This document shows, in pieces, positions 10,163 through 19,601 of a stretch of DNA of 64,000 bases; positions within the stretch are counted from its first letter, which is position 1; each line of letters opens with the position of its first letter. The position numbers and the translations under genes are program-made. This stretch comes from JAGDMK01 sp963714855 (lineage in GTDB: Bacteria > Bacteroidota > Ignavibacteria > UBA10030 > UBA6906): NCBI GenBank assembly GCA_963714855.1, contig CAVQPT010000012.1:1-64000 (forward strand), read 5' to 3'. The notes below the pieces were generated by a model that saw nothing but the letters and a program-made list of their open reading frames with translations, was not told the DNA's origin and ran no database searches.

Positions 10163-10191
10163 TTGACTTTTTGCGATACATCGTGTAGACT
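10163..10191 (+). promoter_or_regulatory. Promoter of the polysaccharide-utilisation locus
   Basis: TTGACT (10163-10168) and TAGACT (10186-10191) have 17-nt spacing, weaker at -10 than the galactokinase promoter. It lies in the 357-nt gap 10073-10429, which holds no gene, only this promoter, the operator and a long leader. Confidence 0.5.
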
Positions 10192-10260
10192 TGGAGTGAT
10201 CCCCTGTTCCATGGCTGTTTTGCACAGTGAGTGCTGCCTGGGGAAATTCCTGCTCGGTTA

Positions 10261-10274
10261 TGTTAACGCTAACA
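10261..10274 (+). promoter_or_regulatory. LacI-family operator (utilisation-locus leader)
   Basis: TGTTAACGCTAACA is the exact reverse complement of the operator at 8693-8706. It lies about 70 nt after the -10 box and 155 nt before the first gene. The shared, CG-centred palindrome at two neighbouring promoters makes a chance match unlikely. Confidence 0.7.
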
Positions 10275-10429
10275 TCCCTAATCCACCCTCACCATAAACA
10301 TCGCTCACAAGAAGGGAGGTGCTGCAGCGACCCGTTCAACGTAGTGTTCTCATTCTTCAGTACGTGCGGCTCGTCATGCGCGCGGCAGTACACGCTTTGC
10401 GTGGCTCCATTTAATCAAGGAGGGTTCCA

Positions 10430-11506
10430 ATGAATTCCCGGTTCTACTTCTTACCCATCGTCGTCCTGACGGTGGCGTGTGCGGTCGGGGCGTATGGGCA
10501 GGCCCTCGAGCCGGTCGGCGGCCCCTATACCGTCGACAGCAATACAGTCGTCCTGCTCCACTTCGACGGCAATATGGCAAATGCCGCTGCGACAGTCGGA
10601 AAGACCGATACCGCCGCTGTCCGGCATACAACCGTTCCCTCAAAAATCTACTTCCTGAACAATACGGGCGTCACCGGCATGGGTCAGTGCGTGCGGCTCG
10701 ACAACAGCGCGCAAACCGATTCGACCTACCTGACGGTTGCCGATACCGCGGCGCTCGACCTGACAGGCTCCTGGACCATCGAAGCCTGGGCGAATATCTT
10801 TACATTTGGCGACAACTCCTCCGACTACCGGTGGGTCCCCCGCGTCGTCATGAAACCCGGCGACGAGACGTTCTATGTCAACGTCAACTACTGGGTCGAA
10901 ATGTGGGGCGACAACCGGCTGTTCCATGCCGGCTATCACTCAGAAGCGGGGTCGTACGTCAGCCTGACCTCTCCCAACAATATGTTCGTGCCGGGCGAAT
11001 GGGTCCACCTGACATTCATCCGCGATACAGCGCGCGCGTTCATCGCGTGCATGGTGCACGACAAGGACAAGAACCTGAAATCCTTCCTCACGAAGGGCTT
11101 CACCAAAGGAGATCCGCCGCACACGAACAACCAGCCGATGCATATCGGATGGGCGGGCGCGAAGGGGATCACGAACCCCAGCGGCGATTCCTGGCTCGAC
11201 GGCTTTGTCGATGAAGTCCGCGTCAGCAAGGTGGTCCGCAATTTTGCCGGGCCGCCCGTGATCGGAGACAAGACCATCCTCTCGAACCAGCCTGCGACCG
11301 CGTCGTCGTATCCCGTGAGCATCACTGCGTTCCCGTTGAATGCAGGCGGAAGCATCACGAACGTGTCGCTGAAATACCGGACAGACACCGTCGAGTGCGT
11401 TCAGCACCGTGACGCTGAGTGCGGGCCCGAGCGACACCTATACCGGGGCGATTCCCGCCCAGCCGTTCGGCACGACGATCCAGTACTACTACAAGGTCAC
11501 CGATAA
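10430..11506 (+). CDS. LamG-domain T9SS surface protein, N-terminal piece (frameshifted gene 10430-12592)
   Basis: ATG 10430 follows AAGGAGG. A signal peptide (MNSRFYFLPIVVLTVACAVG, then AYGQ) precedes a concanavalin-A/LamG-like domain at about residues 40-275: VVLLHFDGN, LDLTGSWTIEAWANI, WVHLTFIRDTARAFI, HIGWAGAKG, DGFVDEVRVSKVVRNF. The true frame leaves this ORF near 11390 and continues as VTLSAGPSDTYTGAIPAQPFGTTIQYYYKV in another frame, then shifts twice more (near 11530 and 11565) into the next piece. First gene of the long locus after the operator. LamG domains in such loci usually bind carbohydrate; that role here is inferred. Confidence 0.75.
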   Translation: MNSRFYFLPIVVLTVACAVGAYGQALEPVGGPYTVDSNTVVLLHFDGNMANAAATVGKTDTAAVRHTTVPSKIYFLNNTGVTGMGQCVRLDNSAQTDSTYLTVADTAALDLTGSWTIEAWANIFTFGDNSSDYRWVPRVVMKPGDETFYVNVNYWVEMWGDNRLFHAGYHSEAGSYVSLTSPNNMFVPGEWVHLTFIRDTARAFIACMVHDKDKNLKSFLTKGFTKGDPPHTNNQPMHIGWAGAKGITNPSGDSWLDGFVDEVRVSKVVRNFAGPPVIGDKTILSNQPATASSYPVSITAFPLNAGGSITNVSLKYRTDTVECVQHRDAECGPERHLYRGDSRPAVRHDDPVLLQGHR

Positions 11507-11536
11507 TAACGCCCTCTACGTCGATGTTTCCATCGG

Positions 11537-12592
11537 ATGCAGAAGCGGCTGTCAATCCAACCCGGCTCAGTCTTCGGGGTGTTTCAGCCGAACTCGATGA
11601 CGCTTCACCTGACGTTCGAAGAAGGCCCGTCCGGAACCCCGGTCGACCATTCCCCGAACAACTGCGCAATCGTCACACGCGTCCAGAAAGATTATTCGAC
11701 GAGTGTCCCGATGGGCGGCGGAACGTATTCGTGGGACCTGAAGCCTCATGCCGGAGTCATCGTCGATTCCAACTGGGTCGAGGCTGTCTCCCCGTTCCTT
11801 GCGGCCGAAGAATTCACGCTCGACTGCTGGATCAAGGCGGATTCCGCTGATCGCCATGCTGTCCGCATTATCATCAACCCCTCCGGTGAGCAGGATTGGA
11901 ATAACGCCAACTTCGAGCTCAGCTTCCGGAACGGCGCGCCGGGCACACCCGTCTTCACGGCGCGGTACTGGTACAACGACCTCTCCGGAGCACCTGCGGT
12001 CCAGGATACGCTCTCGGCGACAACTGCCCACGTCGGGAAATGGCGGCATGTCATTCTCGAAAGGAACAGCACATCGCTGGAGTTCGCGATGGCCATCAAG
12101 GACGAGAACGATGTCCTGATGTTCAAGAAAGTCGTTGCGGCTCCAAAACCGCCGGTCATGGCCGGTGGACCGATGCGCATAGGACGGTCGTGGTTCCTTG
12201 AAAACGATCCCTACTATGTCGGACCGTTCCGCGGAAAGATCGACAACGTCAAGGTCTACAACTACCCAGCGGCCGGTATCACCACCGGCGTGGAGAGTGA
12301 GCAAGGGACGCCGTTGACGTTCGAGCTTGCGCAGAACTATCCGAACCCCTTCAACCCGACGACGAGAATCAGCTTCACGCTTCCGCTCGCGATGCAGACA
12401 GAGCTGATCGTGTATGACATTCTCGGCCGCCAGGTGAGGACCCTCGTCAACGAGGTGCAGCATGCCGGCGAACATTTTGTCCAGTGGGACGGCACGAATT
12501 CCTTCGGGATCCCGGTTTCCAGCGGAACCTATTTTGTCCGCATGACCGCCGGCGATTTCCAGAAGACGATGAAGATGATGTTGATGAAGTAG
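11537..12592 (+). CDS. LamG-domain T9SS surface protein, C-terminal piece
   Basis: Continuation of the gene beginning at 10430. It holds a second LamG-like domain (MTLHLTFEEGPSGTPVDHSP, EEFTLDCWIKADS, WRHVILERNSTSLEFAMAI, FRGKIDNVKVYNY). It ends with a full T9SS C-terminal signal: LAQNYPNPFNPTTRISFTLP, VYDILGRQVRTLV, VSSGTYFVRMTAG and MKMMLMK. It is therefore probably exported by T9SS and held at the cell surface. The first about 20 residues of this ORF are out of the natural frame. Combined, the gene would encode about 715 residues. Confidence 0.75.
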   Translation: MQKRLSIQPGSVFGVFQPNSMTLHLTFEEGPSGTPVDHSPNNCAIVTRVQKDYSTSVPMGGGTYSWDLKPHAGVIVDSNWVEAVSPFLAAEEFTLDCWIKADSADRHAVRIIINPSGEQDWNNANFELSFRNGAPGTPVFTARYWYNDLSGAPAVQDTLSATTAHVGKWRHVILERNSTSLEFAMAIKDENDVLMFKKVVAAPKPPVMAGGPMRIGRSWFLENDPYYVGPFRGKIDNVKVYNYPAAGITTGVESEQGTPLTFELAQNYPNPFNPTTRISFTLPLAMQTELIVYDILGRQVRTLVNEVQHAGEHFVQWDGTNSFGIPVSSGTYFVRMTAGDFQKTMKMMLMK

Positions 12593-12676
12593 TCCGGGCT
12601 GTACGACCGGAGTCGCTGTGGTTTTATCAGTGAATCAGGAGTGGGTTTTGGCCCGCTGTGCATAATCGGTATCCAG

Positions 12677-12731
12677 CAGGGAGCAGGCGGAGCGATTGCG
12701 CTCATGGACTCCGCCTGCTTCCTACTCCCTG
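12677..12731. repeat. Long intergenic hairpin between the LamG gene and the first lipoprotein gene
   Basis: Inner arms GCAGGCGGAG (12683-12692) and CTCCGCCTGC (12709-12718) are perfect 10-bp complements. Outer arms CAGGGA (12677-12682) and TCCCTG (12726-12731) extend the stem after a 7-nt bulge. There is no T run, so it may be an mRNA stabilising or processing element between a highly expressed surface gene and the import genes, rather than a terminator. Confidence 0.5.
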
Positions 12732-12770
12732 ATGGTCTCTCTGTCTTTCTTCGAATGCAAAGGGTTGCTC

Positions 12771-13427
12771 ATGCGTAACAGATGGATTGTGCTGATTGCG
12801 GCGGGAGGTCTCCTCTGGGGGATGGTCGGATGTACGACCGCCGTCGAACCGTCTCCCGAGCCGGGTACCATCCGCATTTTCCTGAAAGGCGCGGATACCG
12901 ACACGACGATCATCATTCAGAATGATACGTCGCGCTTCTCCCGGTGGGACAATTTCAATGCGATCGTCTCGCAGGGACGTATGTACCAGGGTGACAATTA
13001 CGCATACATTTACAACAACCCGTCCAATGACCGGAAGTCCAGCGATACCGTCAATGTCCTTGCCCGCGAATGGCTCACCGGTGTTCCGATTACCCTGCAG
13101 GACACTGCACAGATCACTCCGGCCAACAGCCGGTTCCGGAAATACCTGATATTCGAGTCCTACATACCGCCGGGATCATACTCGAAATTCTCCTTCGCGC
13201 TCACCGCGTCGGAACTCGAGATCTTTATTCCCAAGCACTATCTTAACCCTGTCGGCCTGCCGCCCGGGACCAAGCCGTCCATGGACTTTGAGACGGCCAT
13301 CTCTGTGAATGAAGGCGGTGTCACGGAAGTGACACTCGAAATCGCTCCCTACAAGTCGCTCCGCCGGTACCAGGACCAGTTCTATTTTGAACGTCAGGTC
13401 GTTGTTTCAAAAGTGGAGACGCTGTAG
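12771..13427 (+). CDS. Hypothetical lipoprotein of the utilisation locus
   Basis: 218 residues from ATG 12771 (CAAAGGG just upstream; the longer reading from 12696 adds an unlikely 25-residue tail before the signal peptide). Lipoprotein signal MRNRWIVLIAAGGLLWGMVGC, Cys at residue 21. The mature part begins PGTIRIFLKGADTDTTIIIQ and has a beta-rich, DUF4382-like look, but I do not assign a family. Position directly before another lipoprotein and the TonB receptor suggests an outer-membrane accessory or glycan-binding role. Confidence 0.65.
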   Translation: MRNRWIVLIAAGGLLWGMVGCTTAVEPSPEPGTIRIFLKGADTDTTIIIQNDTSRFSRWDNFNAIVSQGRMYQGDNYAYIYNNPSNDRKSSDTVNVLAREWLTGVPITLQDTAQITPANSRFRKYLIFESYIPPGSYSKFSFALTASELEIFIPKHYLNPVGLPPGTKPSMDFETAISVNEGGVTEVTLEIAPYKSLRRYQDQFYFERQVVVSKVETL

Positions 13428-13484
13428 CCCGGGGTTGCACACATGAAGACACACACGAGAAGTGATGAGATGGCAGGTGCTCCT

Positions 13485-14966
13485 ATGAAACCTCGTTCCC
13501 TGTACGTCCTGCTGCTGGCCGCAGCATGTTCCGCCCTCTGGTTCTCCTGCGAGCGGCCGACTGCTCCGGAGAACCCCAACGGGGCACCCGACACGCGTCT
13601 CGCCAACGTGCCAAAGGAGAAGGACACCGTCTTCGCCCTGGTGGACCTGAGCTGGACCGGCGGCGACAATGACGGCTTTGTGACCGGGTACCAGTACAGG
13701 TACTTCACATACCACCTCGCTCCAGGATCGACCACACAGTGGGAATTGTTCGACTCCACCGCCTGGCACGATACCACAGGGACGAGCGCCATCATCGCGT
13801 TTAACTCCACCGAAGCGTTGAACATGCAGCGCTTCCTGGTCCGGGCGATCGATAACGACAAGAATGTGGACCCCACCCCCGCCGAACGCACGCTCTTTAC
13901 GCTCCGGACGGTATCCCCCGTCACGACCATCCTCTCACCAAAGAACAACGGCAGTCTGCTGGTCGATGACCAGGTGACCGATTGGTGGCAGGGTGTTCTT
14001 GTGACCTTCAAAGCGGTCGACCCCACGGGGCGCGGCCAGATTGTGCAATATGCCTGGTCCGTCGATGGCGGACCCTGGACATGGCAGACGGATACGTCCG
14101 TCTTCATCACACCCGACAAGATCCCGGGATCCCTGGACGGCCTGCACACGATCAAGGTGATCTCGCGCAACAACACCAATCTCATCGACCCCATCGGCGA
14201 CTCCGTAACGGTCAGGCTGATCATTCCGTCCTTCTCCAAAGGGGTGATCATCATCGATGAGACCGACGAATTCAATAACCCCTTCCTCACCTGGAGTATT
14301 CCGGACAGTGTTGTAGACCGCTTCTACTCCGATGTTTTCCCGGGAGCCACCCAGTGGGATTTCAAGTCGAAGGGTATGCCCCCGCGGGAGGTTCTGGCCG
14401 AGTACAAGCTGATCGTGTGGCACGCCGACGACGTGCCCACAAGCAGGCCGCACAAGATTTCGGATCCGGCAAACATCGAGGTCTTCACGGACTACCTCAA
14501 GGTGGGGGGCAAGTTCCTGATGAGCGGATGGCGCATCCTCAAGTCCTTCGCATACTATAATAACTTCCCCTTCAACTTCACCCAGGGGACGTTTGTCTAC
14601 GACTACCTGCACATCCGGACCGTGACGGAGACCGACATCCTGGGGGACATGACCGGAGCCAAGGGGAAAACGGGCTCGTTCACGAGCATCGAGGTGGACT
14701 CCGCACGTCTCGCCAACTTCCCATACGACGGAAAACTGTCGCAGGTGAACCTGATCACCACCATGGCCGGCTTCACCGATGTTCTCTATTCATACGAAAA
14801 CCTGCCCAGCAGCCCGAATGTCACGTATCGCGGCCGCGCAGTGGCGTTACGATACTACGGGACCGTGTACGATGCGGTGGTGCTCGGATTCCCGATGTAC
14901 TTCATCAAGAAAGCTGATGCGCAGGTGATGGCTCAAGAAATTCTCCAGAGTCTGCATGTCCAGTAA
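13485..14966 (+). CDS. Lipoprotein with Ig/Fn3-like domains upstream of the TonB receptor
   Basis: From ATG 13485 (an in-frame ATG at 13443 would add 14 residues ahead of the signal peptide) the protein starts with a lipoprotein signal (MKPRSLYVLLLAAACSALWFSC). Residues about 40-230 look like two Ig/Fn3-type domains (VDLSWTGGDNDGFVTGYQYRY; VTFKAVDPTGRGQIVQYAWS). Residues about 245-490 form an alpha/beta domain (GVIIIDETDEFNNPFL, LIVWHADDV, LKVGGKFLMSGWRIL, VVLGFPMYFI) like GATase-fold domains of surface proteins. It ends 13 nt before the TonB receptor start. It may take the place of the SusD partner, which is not found here; this is inference. Confidence 0.65.
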   Translation: MKPRSLYVLLLAAACSALWFSCERPTAPENPNGAPDTRLANVPKEKDTVFALVDLSWTGGDNDGFVTGYQYRYFTYHLAPGSTTQWELFDSTAWHDTTGTSAIIAFNSTEALNMQRFLVRAIDNDKNVDPTPAERTLFTLRTVSPVTTILSPKNNGSLLVDDQVTDWWQGVLVTFKAVDPTGRGQIVQYAWSVDGGPWTWQTDTSVFITPDKIPGSLDGLHTIKVISRNNTNLIDPIGDSVTVRLIIPSFSKGVIIIDETDEFNNPFLTWSIPDSVVDRFYSDVFPGATQWDFKSKGMPPREVLAEYKLIVWHADDVPTSRPHKISDPANIEVFTDYLKVGGKFLMSGWRILKSFAYYNNFPFNFTQGTFVYDYLHIRTVTETDILGDMTGAKGKTGSFTSIEVDSARLANFPYDGKLSQVNLITTMAGFTDVLYSYENLPSSPNVTYRGRAVALRYYGTVYDAVVLGFPMYFIKKADAQVMAQEILQSLHVQ

Positions 14967-14979
14967 GGAGATAGTTACG

Positions 14980-16644
14980 ATGGGGCGCTCTGTTCAAATG
15001 CATGCTCGCATTCGTCCGCTGACCGTGTTGATGGTTCTGCTGCTGGGTGTCACGGCGGCGACGGCGCAGAACACGGGCAAGATTGCAGGCACCGTGAAAG
15101 ACAAGGCAACCGGAGAACCGCTCATCGGTGCCAACGTTTCGGTGAAAGGGACCCAGCTCGGCGCGTCGACGGACGTCGACGGCCACTTCTTCATCCTCCG
15201 TGTCCCTCCCGGTGCCCACGACCTCGCTATCTCCAGCGTCGGGTATCAGGGCATCACCCTGAAGGGTGTGGCGGTAAAAGTGGATCTCACGGCAGAAGTG
15301 CAGGTGAAGCTCGAGCAGACCGCCATCGAGGTGGAAGGTGTCACCGTAATGGCGGAACAGAAAATGGTCCAAAAGGATGTCACCTCCACGCGCCGCACCG
15401 TTTCGCAGGAGACGATCCAGCGGACTCCCGGTCTCGATGCCACGACGGACATTTTCAAACTCCAGGCCGGGACGGTCGTGACCTCCGCGCCGCCCACCCT
15501 GAGGCTGGCCGACGGCACGCAGCTTCAGGTTCGCGACGAGAGCCTCCAGGATGTGCATATCCGCGGCGGTCGGGGGGGGGAAATCCTGTATATGGTCGAT
15601 GGCATGCCCGTCACCCATCCGATCTACGGCGGGCGCAGCGTCATGGACCTCAACCTGGTGGATGTTGAAAGCGTCGAACTCCTCACCGGTGCGTTCAACG
15701 CCGAATACGGCCAGGCGCAGTCCGGCGTCGTGAACATCATCACCAAGAGCGGCGGAGACACCTACAAAGGTGGCGTGGAGTACAAGACCGATCAGGCCGG
15801 GGTCTTCGGGGAATCGTACACCACAGACTATGTTTCCCTCTATCTTGGCGGCCCGGAACCGATCACGCAAACCCTGCTCCCGGCCCTGGGGCTCCATCCG
15901 ATCGACGGCCTGACGTTCTTCCTCTCGGGAAACACCACACTTTCCAATACCGAATACGACAACAAACGAAAGAGGAGAGACCTCGATCTGTTCGGCTTCA
16001 CCGTCCGCGAACGCCAGGATAACTCCGTGAACCTGAACGCCAAGGTGAACTGGGACATCAGTGGCTCGCACAAGTTCGCACTCAGCTATCACGGCTCGCG
16101 GAAACAGTGGAGCTCGTTCGAGTATCTGTGGAAGTATACGCCCGACAACACGGCAGACTACAGGCGCAACAACTATACGTTGACGGGTGCCTTCAGTCAC
16201 GTCCTTTCCAAATCGACCTACTACACGCTCATGGCCGGCTACCTGGATGTCGTCTACCAGGGATCGCTCGGCGGGCGGACACCGGCGGAGTTCTGGAGGC
16301 AGGACACCACGGGACGGTACATTTCACTCTACAACTCCCCCACCATCAATCCCAGCACCGGTTTCTTTGACCCGCAGGGGGTGGAATCGATCTGGCGCGA
16401 CGACCACACAAAGACGTACACGTTCAAAGGCGACCTCACATCCCAGGTGCATCCCGCGCATCTGATCAAAGTCGGCCTTGAGATGCAGGCTAACACCATC
16501 AGCTACATCGACATCCAGGACGGCGGGACGAAGCTCTCCCCCTACGGGCAGGGGATCGACTCGATCGCTCCTCCCGGACCATTCCCGATGTTCGGGCAGA
16601 ACCGGTGGGTGTTTAACGTCAAGCCGGTCATTGCATCCGGATAA
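14980..16644 (+). CDS. SusC-like TonB-dependent receptor, N-terminal piece (gene 14980-17770)
   Basis: ATG 14980 follows TAAGGAG with good spacing. Signal peptide to TAATAQ; carboxypeptidase-D-regulatory-like domain at residues about 32-115 (GKIAGTVKDKATGEPLIGANV, LRVPPGAHDLAISSVGY). The plug follows at about 120-260 (VHIRGGRGGEILYMVDGMP, LNLVDVESVELLTGAFNAEYG, SGVVNIITKSGG), then the start of the 22-strand barrel. Imports ligands across the outer membrane using TonB energy. A TAA at 16642 interrupts the frame, but the same frame continues FQDKFELEYLVINAGVRIDYF after it. It then shifts near 16775 into the next piece, so one gene is present with a stop and a frameshift. Confidence 0.85.
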   Translation: MGRSVQMHARIRPLTVLMVLLLGVTAATAQNTGKIAGTVKDKATGEPLIGANVSVKGTQLGASTDVDGHFFILRVPPGAHDLAISSVGYQGITLKGVAVKVDLTAEVQVKLEQTAIEVEGVTVMAEQKMVQKDVTSTRRTVSQETIQRTPGLDATTDIFKLQAGTVVTSAPPTLRLADGTQLQVRDESLQDVHIRGGRGGEILYMVDGMPVTHPIYGGRSVMDLNLVDVESVELLTGAFNAEYGQAQSGVVNIITKSGGDTYKGGVEYKTDQAGVFGESYTTDYVSLYLGGPEPITQTLLPALGLHPIDGLTFFLSGNTTLSNTEYDNKRKRRDLDLFGFTVRERQDNSVNLNAKVNWDISGSHKFALSYHGSRKQWSSFEYLWKYTPDNTADYRRNNYTLTGAFSHVLSKSTYYTLMAGYLDVVYQGSLGGRTPAEFWRQDTTGRYISLYNSPTINPSTGFFDPQGVESIWRDDHTKTYTFKGDLTSQVHPAHLIKVGLEMQANTISYIDIQDGGTKLSPYGQGIDSIAPPGPFPMFGQNRWVFNVKPVIASG

Positions 16645-16819
16645 TTCCAGGACAAGTTTGAACTGGAATACCTTGTGATCAATGCCGGTGTCCGCATCGA
16701 CTACTTCAATCTCGGCAGCAGTGTGATGCAGGGTGGCTGGGTCGCTGCATGGGAACGCGCCACCGGGGTGAACGGCGGACTGGAAGCGGTCGATTTTTAA
16801 GATCAGTCCGCGGTTCGGC

Positions 16820-17770
16820 GTGTCGTTTCCCATCTCCGAAAACACGGTTGTCTTCTTCTCATACGGGCATTTCAATCAATTGCCGGAGCTGCAGTACTTC
16901 TATCGCGATCCCTACAGCAGCGGGTTCACCGGGAATCCCGGCCTGGATTACGAGCAGACGATCCTGTATGAATTTGGTTTCACGCATCAGCTGACCGACT
17001 ACTGGGCCGTCGACATCAAGAGTTACGGGAAGGACATCTCGAAGCAGATCGGGACGACGCGCGTGTTCAGCTCCCAGGGAACCCCCATCGATTTGTACGA
17101 CAACAAGGGATACGGCCGGACCCGCGGTCTGGAATTCGAATTCGTGAAGAATCCGTCGGACTTTATCGCGGGCCGCGCCACGTATACGATCCAGTGGGCC
17201 AACGGCTACTCCTCGTCGGCGTTCGACGACTATATCCGGTCCACGAACAACTTCCCGTACCCGATCCGCGAACGGGCGCTGGAATGGGATGTCCGCCATC
17301 AGGTCATTGTCCAGGCAACGCTGGCAGCAGGGAAGGGACAGCATCCGAATGTATTCGGTCTGGAGCTTTCGGATGATTGGAACCTCACCCTGCTGTATCG
17401 CCTTTCGACGGGCACTCCGTACACACCCGGTCAGGCCACGTTGAACCCGGTGGAAGCACAGAAACAGGAGAATACCGCCTACGGGCCGTACACCAGCAGC
17501 ACGGACCTGAAATTCGAGAAGGGCTTCACGATCGGGGGTCTCAGGGTTGCCGTGACGTTCGACGTGTTCAACCTGTTCGATCAGCGCAATGTGCAGACCG
17601 TGCGGTCCGATCTGGGGTTCAACAAGTGGACCGGCGAGCCGTACAAGTTCGGCGACGTGGAAAAGCCCCAGACCAATCTGTACGACTACTATACGATGCT
17701 CAGCCTTCGCGACCCGCGTGTCTTCTCCACCGGGCGCACGACGAAGATCGGTCTTCGCATCGATTTCTAA
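16820..17770 (+). CDS. SusC-like TonB-dependent receptor, C-terminal barrel piece
   Basis: Continuation of the receptor that starts at 14980; WKRSIFKISPRFG just upstream (from about 16780) belongs to the same frame. Typical barrel strands: FSYGHFNQLPELQYFY, YEFGFTHQLTDYWAVDIKSYGKDI, GLEFEFVKNPSDFIAGRATYTIQWA, LEWDVRHQVIVQATL, LLYRLSTGTPYTPG, FDVFNLFDQRNVQTV. It ends with TTKIGLRIDF, a normal C-terminal aromatic barrel residue. The combined receptor would be about 930 residues, a normal SusC length. Confidence 0.85.
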   Translation: MSFPISENTVVFFSYGHFNQLPELQYFYRDPYSSGFTGNPGLDYEQTILYEFGFTHQLTDYWAVDIKSYGKDISKQIGTTRVFSSQGTPIDLYDNKGYGRTRGLEFEFVKNPSDFIAGRATYTIQWANGYSSSAFDDYIRSTNNFPYPIRERALEWDVRHQVIVQATLAAGKGQHPNVFGLELSDDWNLTLLYRLSTGTPYTPGQATLNPVEAQKQENTAYGPYTSSTDLKFEKGFTIGGLRVAVTFDVFNLFDQRNVQTVRSDLGFNKWTGEPYKFGDVEKPQTNLYDYYTMLSLRDPRVFSTGRTTKIGLRIDF

Positions 17771-17789
17771 CTGTGATCACAGCCGTGAG

Positions 17790-19571
17790 ATGGATTCCAT
17801 GCGTGTGTTGAGACGATTTCTTGCTGTGGCGTGCGCCGTTGCGCTGGTGCCCGGTGCCGTTGTGTTCGCCCAGTTCATCGATGCCAAACTGGACTACCGT
17901 GTGACCACGACCGGAAAGATGCGCCAGGTGATCACCAACATGGGGACGTTCGACAAAGGCCGGACGCGGTTCCCCGGGCTCATCAATGCGGAGTTCCCCG
18001 CCGGATCCAACGAAGAGCATCTGTTTCAGGGAGGCATCTGGGTCGGCGCCATTACGCCCACCGGCGACACCCTTGTGTCAATGTCCGAGGCCCACTTTTC
18101 CCCCCACGAGTTCTATCCAACGAAGAACCCGTGGGACTCGATCTGGACGGGGTTGAAGGGGGACACGCTCCAGATCCCCTACTGGCAGAACTATGTCTGT
18201 GTCTCCGACCAGGACTTCGTCTGCCGGTACAGCGACGACAATATCCTGAACGTCGACAACCACACGCCGCTCAATCTCGACATCGTGCAGACGACGTACT
18301 CCTGGAGCTCCGGTCAGCTGAGCGAATTCCTCCTGTACAAATACTATATCGTCCCCAAGAAGATTCCTCTGAAGAACGTCTATATCGCATTCTGGATGCA
18401 CAGCGCCATCGGGGACATCGGCGCCGGTGACAACTTCATCGATGAGTACACGCACTGGTTCGCGGACTTCAAAATGGCGATGGCCGAAGATTCGCCGGGG
18501 GGCACGGACGGGGCTGCCATCAGCCCCATCGGGTTCAGCGTCATGGCGCCCACCGACGCGCAGAGCTACAGTTTCAACTACTATGAACACGAGGAGCTCC
18601 CACTCAAGGATCCCGACTGCTACAAGGAGATGGCGAGCGGCAGGATCATGCCGGACCGGATTGAACGTGCCCGGGCCCATATCATCCTCGGGTTCGGTCC
18701 GTTTCAGGCGAACGTGGGCGACACGATCAAAGTGGAGATGGCGGAGATTTTCGGCACGGGCGTCGCCGGCGCATTGAAAAACGCGGCCTATCTCAAGTTT
18801 CTGAAGAGCAAGGACTTTCACGTTCCCTCTCCCCCGCCGAAACCGAAGCTGCGCGTCACTACGACGAACCACGAAGTAAGCCTCGATTGGACGCCGCAGC
18901 CGGGGCGGGTGAATCCGGAGCTGTACACCGACCCGAATCGCGGCGATTCCGTCATCCATCCGTTCGAAGGATACCGGCTGTATAAGAGCACCAAGGGCCC
19001 TGACGGACCGTGGACACTCCTGGCAGAGTACGATGTGATCAACGAGGACGGTCACAATACCGGCCTGCAGTACACCTACCGGGACGTCGGTCTGCTGAAC
19101 AACATCGAATACTACTATGGCCTCACTGCCTTTTCCAAACCCGATAAGGTGATTAACTTCCCGTCGCAAGAGACCAGTATCTCGGCCAGCGCCGTCACCG
19201 TCGTGCCGGGCACGGCGCCGCCGGCGACCGTGGGGGAAGTGGCGGCCGTTCCGAACCCGTACCGCGGCGACATCGCCTACAACTCGTACAGCCCACCCTG
19301 GGAACGACCGCAGGGGAACCGGCCGTGGTGGATGGAACAGGACCGGAGAATCCAGTTCATCAATCTTCCCGCTTCCTGCCAGATCAAGATCTACACGCTG
19401 GCCGGCGATCTGGTCAACACCCTGATCCATCATGATGCCGAGAGAGGATACGAAGACTGGAACCTGACCTCCTCCATCGGCCAGGCCATCGCCAGCGGCA
19501 TCTACCTGTTTACCGTGGAGGACCTGAACAACGCAAAGGTCCAGGTAGGCAAATTCGTGATCATCAAATAA
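17790..19571 (+). CDS. T9SS-type surface protein with Fn3-like domain
   Basis: About 593 residues from ATG 17790 (ATG 17799 also possible). Signal peptide to VFAQ. The N-terminal 330 residues (TTTGKMRQVITNMGTFDKGRTRFPG, EHLFQGGIWVGAI) match a conserved but uncharacterised domain I know only from surface proteins of these phyla. Residues about 345-460 are Fn3-like (VSLDWTPQPG, EGYRLYKSTKGPDGPWTLL, YYYGLTAFSKPD). The end resembles a variant T9SS signal: AAVPNPYRGD, INLPASCQIKIYTLAGDLV, WNLTSSIGQAIASGIYLFTVE, VGKFVIIK. It follows the TonB receptor by 19 nt and precedes a PorV-like gene, so it may be the surface partner of the receptor. Confidence 0.7.
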   Translation: MDSMRVLRRFLAVACAVALVPGAVVFAQFIDAKLDYRVTTTGKMRQVITNMGTFDKGRTRFPGLINAEFPAGSNEEHLFQGGIWVGAITPTGDTLVSMSEAHFSPHEFYPTKNPWDSIWTGLKGDTLQIPYWQNYVCVSDQDFVCRYSDDNILNVDNHTPLNLDIVQTTYSWSSGQLSEFLLYKYYIVPKKIPLKNVYIAFWMHSAIGDIGAGDNFIDEYTHWFADFKMAMAEDSPGGTDGAAISPIGFSVMAPTDAQSYSFNYYEHEELPLKDPDCYKEMASGRIMPDRIERARAHIILGFGPFQANVGDTIKVEMAEIFGTGVAGALKNAAYLKFLKSKDFHVPSPPPKPKLRVTTTNHEVSLDWTPQPGRVNPELYTDPNRGDSVIHPFEGYRLYKSTKGPDGPWTLLAEYDVINEDGHNTGLQYTYRDVGLLNNIEYYYGLTAFSKPDKVINFPSQETSISASAVTVVPGTAPPATVGEVAAVPNPYRGDIAYNSYSPPWERPQGNRPWWMEQDRRIQFINLPASCQIKIYTLAGDLVNTLIHHDAERGYEDWNLTSSIGQAIASGIYLFTVEDLNNAKVQVGKFVIIK

Positions 19572-19601
19572 GGTTTCTCCGTGCCACCGAGAGTGAAGAC
19601 G

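Noticed and set aside
15574..15584. Long G run in the TonB plug as a frameshift site
   Set aside because: The reading frame continues correctly through it, so it is not one of the disrupting sites.
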